A DNA stretch of 64,000 bases from JAIPFM01 sp964494325 (GTDB lineage Bacteria > Planctomycetota > Phycisphaerae > Sedimentisphaerales > Anaerobacaceae), in NCBI GenBank assembly GCA_964494325.1, contig CAZBTJ010000006.1, positions 7,288-71,287 of the forward strand, written 5' to 3'. Under the pieces are notes generated by a model. The model did no database searches, was not told the DNA's origin, and worked only from the letters and a program-made list of their open reading frames with translations. Below, in pieces: positions 58,709 through 64,000 of this stretch. Each line of letters begins with the position of its first letter. Position 1 is the first letter of the stretch. Both the position numbers and the translations under genes were made by a program.

Positions 58709-61273
58709 ATGAAACGTAGATATGGAATTGGGTTGTGCCTCACATCTGTTTTGATCGCATCCTGCATTGTTGGGGAAAATGCCGCACAAGCCGCAGGCGA
58801 TAGCTGGATCGGACCAGCCCCCACAGGCGCAGCCTATCCAGCCGGAGAAGAAACACGCAGGTTTGAGACGATCTCCGAAAACATAAAAAAACGTGCACAG
58901 ATCAAGGCCCACGAAGCGCAGACATTTCACAAAGAAGCCATGATTCTGGAGTCAGACCACGATCCCCTGGACGTAATACTTCGCCGTACCCGAGCCCTGC
59001 TCAACGACATTACACGTACGTCCAAAGCACCGGACACGACAGACATGGCCAGGAAACTGGCAGGCCTCAAGATGCAAGCCGACAAGGCGAACGTCAAGAA
59101 AACCACGGTACGTCGAGCGATTTTTGACAGGGTCTGCCACCTGCGGCGTCGCATCGCTTTTTCCAATCCGTTGCTGGATTTCGAAAAAATCCTGATCCTC
59201 AAACGCCAGCTTCCCGGCTACAATCACATGTGTGATCAGTACTATGGTTTTGCGCAATCTCCTGGCGGCGGACTGTATGTGATTTCTGATCCATTCGGTA
59301 ACACGCCAAAGATTCGCAGCGTACTTGCTGATTCCGTGGTGGCCAATGGAAGGCTCAAAGGACAAAAGATTGATGGTGGCCCCAAACGCCAATGGAAGGT
59401 ACGCTACGATGGCATGGGCGACGTCAGCGGTGATGAAACCCAGGGCGGGTCTTTTCTATCGCCCGACCTTTCCTTTGATGGCAAGCGCATTTCCTTTGCC
59501 TATGTGGAGTGCAGAGGCGACCGTCAACACAGATATCATACGAACCCCACGCTTGGACATTGGACCGAGGAACGATGCTACCATATCTTCAGTGTGGACA
59601 TTGACGGCAAAAATCTAAAAATGCTGACCGATGGGACATGGAACGAGTTTGACCCCTGCTTCATGCCCAGCGGCCGTATTGCATTTATCAGTGAACGACG
59701 CGGCGGTTACCTGCGATGTGGACGTGTATGCCCCACCTACACGTTGTTTGACATGGCCACTGATGGCTCCGATATCAGTTGCCTTTCCTACCACGAGACC
59801 AACGAATGGCATCCAAGCGTCTCCCACGATGGCATGATTCTCTGGACGCGATGGGACTATGTGGACAGACATGGTGTCACAGCCCACATGCCCTGGGTCA
59901 CCACACCAGATGGCCGTGACCCGCGTGCTGTGCATGGGAATTATTCTTTACGCGCAAAACGCCCTGACATGGAAACCGATCCGCGGTCCATACCGGGGTC
60001 ACACAAGATTGTCGCAGTGGCAGCCCCACATCACGGGCATTCAGTGGGATCACTCGTGATAATCGACCCTCGTGTTGAAGATGATGACCTGATGGGCCCG
60101 GTCAAACGGTTGACGCCTGAAACCGGGTTTCCGGAATCTCAGGTCAGAAGTAACCTCAATTACGGACAACCCTGGCCCCTGAGCGAGAACTACTATATTT
60201 GTTCGTATGAACCCACAGGCGGTTCTCCCAGTTCCAGACAGTATGGCATCTATCTGGTGGATGTGTTCGGGAACAAGGAGCTTATCTATAGAGACCCGGA
60301 CATCGCCTGCCAAAGCCCCATGCCCATTAAGCCGCGACTCGTGCCGCCAGTCGTGCCCGAAATGTCGAATCGCCTAGCAAAAGAACAGTCAGGCGAAGCA
60401 ACCGCCGGCATTGTCGACGTCTACAACACGAGCAAGCCATTTCCTAAAGACACAAAAATCAAGTCCCTTCGTGTGTATCAGGTGTTCCCGTTGTCGGTTG
60501 CATCCGCCAGGGTAACCCACGCCACTGGCTATCAGATCCCGCAGGCTCAGGATTCGATCAACCTTGCCCGTGCCGTGCTCGGCACTGTACCTGTCGAAGC
60601 GGACGGCAGCGCTCATTTCATTGTGCCAGCGCGGAAGGAACTTTTCTTCCAGGTCCTGGACGAAAAGGGGCTGGCTGTCACATCGATGAGATCGGGCACG
60701 CATTTTCAGCCAGGCGAACGCACCATGTGCCAGGGCTGTCATGAGCCAAAATACGGAGCACCCATCACATCTTCCAACTCTACGCCCCTGGCCATGAAAC
60801 GTCCCCCCTCGCGACTGAAGCCAGATGTGGAAGGTACAAACCCCTTCAGCTACCCGCGACTGATTCAGCCAGTCCTGGACACGTACTGTGTTAAATGCCA
60901 TGCCGAGAAAGAGAAGGCACCGCCCCTGGACCGCACCGTAGCGAGCACCAGCAAGGGAAGCTATATGAACCCCAAAACCGAGTACTTTACATCATACATA
61001 ACTCTAGTTCCGCAATTCGGTTTTTACAACTATGGCGGAAAAAACTTCAACGATCCAAAGTGGTATCGGACAACACCAGGTGAGTTCGGCGCGAAAGCGT
61101 CAAGGCTCTATGCCCTGCTCCAGGAAGATCATTATGGTTTGGAGCTGCCTCCAGACGCATTGCACAGCATCACGCTATGGCTGGATTCATGCTCACCGTT
61201 CTACGGCGTGTATGAAAAGGAAGGCGGCCAGGCACAACTGCGAGGTGAAGTTGCCATGCCAACATTGCAGTAA
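58709..61273 (+). CDS. Secreted cytochrome c protein related to hydrazine synthase alpha
   Basis: About 854 residues with signal peptide about 1-28 (SVLIASCIVGENAAQA). After a helical N-terminal part, a beta-propeller with TolB-like motifs spans about 220-560 (SPDLSFDGKRISFAYV, NEFDPCFMPSGRIAFISERR, NEWHPSVSHDGMILWTRWDY). Two c-type haem motifs lie near the C-terminus: CQGCH (674-678) and CVKCH (727-731). This is the layout of the HZS-alpha-like family widespread in planctomycetes. Without the beta and gamma subunits it should not be read as a hydrazine synthase; it is probably a periplasmic multihaem or electron-transfer enzyme of unknown substrate. The ATG at 58709 follows GGAG. It is 19 bases ahead of the second GH97. 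Confidence 0.85.
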   Translation: MKRRYGIGLCLTSVLIASCIVGENAAQAAGDSWIGPAPTGAAYPAGEETRRFETISENIKKRAQIKAHEAQTFHKEAMILESDHDPLDVILRRTRALLNDITRTSKAPDTTDMARKLAGLKMQADKANVKKTTVRRAIFDRVCHLRRRIAFSNPLLDFEKILILKRQLPGYNHMCDQYYGFAQSPGGGLYVISDPFGNTPKIRSVLADSVVANGRLKGQKIDGGPKRQWKVRYDGMGDVSGDETQGGSFLSPDLSFDGKRISFAYVECRGDRQHRYHTNPTLGHWTEERCYHIFSVDIDGKNLKMLTDGTWNEFDPCFMPSGRIAFISERRGGYLRCGRVCPTYTLFDMATDGSDISCLSYHETNEWHPSVSHDGMILWTRWDYVDRHGVTAHMPWVTTPDGRDPRAVHGNYSLRAKRPDMETDPRSIPGSHKIVAVAAPHHGHSVGSLVIIDPRVEDDDLMGPVKRLTPETGFPESQVRSNLNYGQPWPLSENYYICSYEPTGGSPSSRQYGIYLVDVFGNKELIYRDPDIACQSPMPIKPRLVPPVVPEMSNRLAKEQSGEATAGIVDVYNTSKPFPKDTKIKSLRVYQVFPLSVASARVTHATGYQIPQAQDSINLARAVLGTVPVEADGSAHFIVPARKELFFQVLDEKGLAVTSMRSGTHFQPGERTMCQGCHEPKYGAPITSSNSTPLAMKRPPSRLKPDVEGTNPFSYPRLIQPVLDTYCVKCHAEKEKAPPLDRTVASTSKGSYMNPKTEYFTSYITLVPQFGFYNYGGKNFNDPKWYRTTPGEFGAKASRLYALLQEDHYGLELPPDALHSITLWLDSCSPFYGVYEKEGGQAQLRGEVAMPTLQ

Positions 61274-61292
61274 ACAAAAAAGGAGTCCCAAT

Positions 61293-63215
61293 ATGGTCAC
61301 ACTGTTACACGCATCAAGCTTCAAATGGATCGCCCTCGTTGTCTTCATGAGCCTTGGATTGCGAGCATCGGCCCTGGACCTGAAATCCCCTGATGGCGCA
61401 ATTACCCTGTCCTTTGACGTCAAAGACCTGGCTTCAAAACGAGAAGTTCCTGTCTATAACGTGACCTTTGAAGGCAAGAAGATCCTGACTGATTCCAGCT
61501 TGGGTTTTGACCTGGCAGATAATAAGACACTGGCCAGCTCCATGCTCATCGGTGCGGTCCGACGGTCTTCGAAAAACACGTCATGGCAACCGGTGTATGG
61601 TGAGCAGAGTATCATCCAGGATCACTACAACGAGATGGTAGTCAGCCTGCAACAGATCAGAGCCCCCTTCCATCTCGTGGACATCACCTTCCGCTGCTAC
61701 AACACAGGTGTGGCCCTTGCCACTACAATCCAGCCCACACAGCGGAATACCTCAATCAAGATCGAAAAGGAACACACTGAGTTTGCCTTTCTGGAAGACC
61801 ACACTGCCTGGGTCACTCGTTCGGCTCAGGGAGAATACAAGGCAGTCCCCCTCAGTAACATGGGCAAAAATGTAGAACGGCCCCTGACCCTGCGTCTACA
61901 CGACACACTCTATGTGGCGATTGCTGAGGCAAATCTGGTCGACTATGCACGCATGAAACTCCGGTGTTCACCCAACCGCCCCTTCACTGCGGTAAGCGAA
62001 CTCAGCGGCCCGGTTGAGGCCCCCCTGCCCCTGACCACGCCATGGCGTGTTCTCATGATAGCACGCAGCCCAGGTGAGTTACTGGAAAACAACGAAATCC
62101 TCCTCAATCTAAACGCACCCTGCGCAATTGACAATACCAGCTGGATCAAACCGGGCAAGGTCATCCGCGAAGTCACGCTGACCACTAAAGGGGGCAAGAC
62201 CTGTGTGGACTTTGCCAAGGCCCACAATCTGCAATACGTGGAATTTGACGCGGGCTGGTACGGACTTGAATACGACAATGCCTCAGATGCCACCACCATC
62301 ACAGTTGATCTCAAACGATCGCCCGGCCCCCTGGATTTGCACGAGGTCATTCGTTACGCCAAGGCACAGGACATTGGGATTCTCCTCTATGTCAACCAGC
62401 GTGCCCTGACCCGTCAACTGGATGAGATCCTGCCCCTGTTTCAGCAATGGGGCATTGCAGGGGTGAAGTATGGCTTTGTCCAGGTGGGTACTCAAGCAGC
62501 AACCACCTGGCTGCACCGGGCCATACGCAAGGCAGCTCACCGCCGCCTCATGGTGGATGTCCATGACGAGTACCGGCCCACGGGCTATTCGCGAACCTAT
62601 CCCAATTTTATGACCCAGGAAGGCATCCGGGGTGATGAGACCAAGCCGTCCAACCAGACAACCCTGACGATCCTGTTCACACGCATGCTGGCCGGCGCTG
62701 GTGACAACACCATCTGTTACTATGACAGCCGGGTCCAGAAAAACGCCTCTCACGCCTATCAGCTGGCCAAGGCCGTATGCCTTTACAGCCCCTGGCAGTT
62801 CCTCTACTGGTATGACCGCCCTGCCGGTTCTCCAGGCACCGAGGGCGCAGGCGGCGAACGTTCTGGCATCGGCGATGAGCCGGAACTGGCCTTCTTTGAC
62901 GCTGTCCCCACAGTCTGGGATGACACAAAGGTCATTCATGGCAGCATCGGCAAATATGCCGTGATCGCGCGAAGATCCGGATCAGACTGGTTCATCGGCG
63001 GTATGAACAGCGGTCAATCCCGAACACTGGATATTCCCCTCGATTTCCTGGCACCGGACAAAACCTATACAGCACACATCTACAGTGACGACCCCACAAT
63101 TCCCACACGCACCCACGTGCGCGTTGACCACTTGAATGTCACAACCCAAACCACACTTCAAGCCACCATGACAGCCCAGGGAGGCCAGGCCATTCACCTT
63201 GTGCCAAAACGATGA
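61293..63215 (+). CDS. GH97 family glycoside hydrolase, inverting type by residues
   Basis: About 640 residues with signal peptide about 1-27. Same domain order as the GH97 at 25.7 kb. At the position of the retaining nucleophile it has GVKYGFV, so Gly394 replaces the Asp, while the loop H424-D425-E426-Y-R-P-T-G brings acidic residues, and MTQEGIRGDE adds glutamates. In GH97 literature as I recall, this pattern (Gly for Asp, acidic base in the loop) belongs to inverting SusB-type alpha-glucosidases. The frame runs upstream into the HZS-alpha-like gene, but ATG 61293 with AAGGAG is the start. Likely alpha-glucoside hydrolysis in periplasm or outside. Confidence 0.88.
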   Translation: MVTLLHASSFKWIALVVFMSLGLRASALDLKSPDGAITLSFDVKDLASKREVPVYNVTFEGKKILTDSSLGFDLADNKTLASSMLIGAVRRSSKNTSWQPVYGEQSIIQDHYNEMVVSLQQIRAPFHLVDITFRCYNTGVALATTIQPTQRNTSIKIEKEHTEFAFLEDHTAWVTRSAQGEYKAVPLSNMGKNVERPLTLRLHDTLYVAIAEANLVDYARMKLRCSPNRPFTAVSELSGPVEAPLPLTTPWRVLMIARSPGELLENNEILLNLNAPCAIDNTSWIKPGKVIREVTLTTKGGKTCVDFAKAHNLQYVEFDAGWYGLEYDNASDATTITVDLKRSPGPLDLHEVIRYAKAQDIGILLYVNQRALTRQLDEILPLFQQWGIAGVKYGFVQVGTQAATTWLHRAIRKAAHRRLMVDVHDEYRPTGYSRTYPNFMTQEGIRGDETKPSNQTTLTILFTRMLAGAGDNTICYYDSRVQKNASHAYQLAKAVCLYSPWQFLYWYDRPAGSPGTEGAGGERSGIGDEPELAFFDAVPTVWDDTKVIHGSIGKYAVIARRSGSDWFIGGMNSGQSRTLDIPLDFLAPDKTYTAHIYSDDPTIPTRTHVRVDHLNVTTQTTLQATMTAQGGQAIHLVPKR

Positions 63216-63236
63216 CACACCCTTGACCTACACAAG

Positions 63237-63911
63237 ATGCCCCGCGACCTCACGGTGGCGGTTGAAGGCCATGGGGTTCAGGGACAGCTGTCTCGTCCTC
63301 CACAACCAGGCGCCCCGGCCACCTACAGAGTATCAGCCATGCGCCCCAGTGCACACCCGTTTCAGATGCGTGTCAAGGCAGCCAATTTCAGTGAGACGTT
63401 CAACGGCACCCTGGTTTCAGTCCTCTGGGATGTGACCGTCTTCAAGTGGTCCCAGGCCACTGATCCACGAACGAACATTGACCTCTGGCGGAAGCTGGCC
63501 TCTGACAAGACAGCCGTGTCCACCCAGGTCAAGCGTCTGTCGCTTCAATTCGGAAACGGCGGTCCCGGTGATCAGCCGTCACTCAAGCCCCTGGCCACGG
63601 CAGAACTGGGCAGCAACCACTTTGGCCTGATCGCCCAGTCGAGCCTGCCCCTCTCAGCCGGTACATGGACATTCTCCACACTCAGCGATGACGGCATTCG
63701 TGTGACCGTGGATGACAAACCTGTGATCAACAACTGGACCTGGCATGGCCCCACACGCAACACAGGCGAGATAACGCTGGACAGAGACAAAACCGTGAAC
63801 ATCAAGGTGGAGTACTTTGAGATTGATGGATACGCCGTGCTGGATCTGGGCATTACCCCTCATCCCAAGATAATGTCGCCTGAGAAGAAACTTCAAACAG
63901 CAGCAAGGTAA
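63237..63911 (+). CDS. Orphan PA14-type carbohydrate-binding fragment
   Basis: A 224-residue frame with no signal peptide and no ribosome site. The first about 60 residues look like the end of a beta-sandwich. Residues about 125-210 form a PA14-like domain (GTWTFSTLSDDGIRVTVDDKPVINNWTWHGPTRNTGEITLDRDKTVNIKVEYFEIDGYAVLDLGI). In planctomycetes such ends are usually the C-terminus of large secreted proteins, so this may be the 3' remnant of a lost gene, or a downstream domain read after the GH97 gene, 21 bases away. Not known whether it is expressed. Confidence 0.55.
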   Translation: MPRDLTVAVEGHGVQGQLSRPPQPGAPATYRVSAMRPSAHPFQMRVKAANFSETFNGTLVSVLWDVTVFKWSQATDPRTNIDLWRKLASDKTAVSTQVKRLSLQFGNGGPGDQPSLKPLATAELGSNHFGLIAQSSLPLSAGTWTFSTLSDDGIRVTVDDKPVINNWTWHGPTRNTGEITLDRDKTVNIKVEYFEIDGYAVLDLGITPHPKIMSPEKKLQTAAR

Positions 63912-64000
63912 AATTGACAAGGACAACAAACAACTTTAACCGCTAATTTAGAGCCTGTCCGATGGGGCATAACATTTCAACTGATAATGACTTAGGTCGT

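Noticed and set aside
58709..61273. Anammox hydrazine synthase
   Set aside because: Only the alpha-like protein is present; no beta/gamma subunit or hydrazine dehydrogenase is in the window. The family is widespread outside anammox bacteria.
63940..64000. Possible insertion-sequence end (GAGCCTGTCCGATGGGGC) at the right edge
   Set aside because: Only one end is visible and no inverted partner or transposase is in the window; the resemblance is too weak to call.

Overview
The window looks like a chromosomal segment of a diderm planctomycete, most plausibly of class Phycisphaerae (Sedimentisphaerales-like). This is inferred from protein style only. The clues are very large secreted proteins with PKD, InlB-like and right-handed beta-helix domains, the repeated 'GWxGxVxP...EGYxFxP' beta-sandwich units, a protein related to the hydrazine synthase alpha subunit, two GH97 enzymes, a PQQ-type beta-propeller, and outer-membrane lipid-transport genes (MlaC, an RND permease, MlaA). 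No phage, CRISPR array, rRNA or intact insertion sequence was seen.

Layout. 0.3-3.8 kb: a metal/envelope-stress cluster with a Cys-rich secreted protein, a DUF4405 cytochrome-b-like membrane protein, and an ECF sigma / zinc anti-sigma / periplasmic metal-sensor operon. 3.9-9.6 kb: two giant secreted proteins. 9.6-10.9 kb: decayed DNA with a broken gene remnant. 10.9-14 kb: DUF445 protein, then a zf-TFIIB / LemA / HtpX-like operon. 14.2-17.6 kb: a TAXI-type binding protein fused to an ion channel and an RCK domain, followed by MscS. 17.9-20.7 kb: a secretin with a long C-terminal extension. 20.7-20.8 kb: a 165-bp MITE-like palindrome. 21-29.3 kb: carbohydrate enzymes (GH10 xylanase-esterase, GH97, GH57), RidA, an S4 protein and a PQQ propeller. 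29.6-33.5 kb: the MlaC-RND-MlaA operon. 34-40 kb: a shikimate kinase-chorismate synthase fusion, an SH3 protein, a rhomboid protease and an M24 peptidase. 39.7-46.8 kb: a minus-strand cluster of a small abundant-looking secreted protein, a beta-sandwich secreted protein, a second secretin with eight N-terminal repeats, and a small lipoprotein. 47.7 kb: tRNA-Asn. 48-51 kb: Ser/Thr kinase, overlapping metallophosphoesterase, and a GT2/GT21-like glycosyltransferase. 51-57.3 kb: trpEGDFBA. 57.5-63.9 kb: redoxin, HZS-alpha-like cytochrome, a second GH97, and an orphan PA14 fragment.

The best regulatory find is upstream of trpE. A consensus-like promoter is followed almost at once by a 17-codon leader peptide with three consecutive Trp codons, mutually exclusive pairings (1:2, 2:3, 3:4), and a 15-bp terminator hairpin. 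This is a complete ribosome-mediated attenuator of the enterobacterial type, read entirely from the sequence. The trp operon has no trpC.

The strongest candidates for undescribed systems are: (1) the binding-protein / ion-channel / RCK fusion, whose architecture suggests a prokaryotic ligand-gated channel; (2) the secretin with eight beta-sandwich repeats together with a pilotin-sized lipoprotein and two secreted beta-rich proteins, a possible surface-structure export system; and (3) a short acidic motif shared by the RND permease and MlaA of the lipid-transport operon.
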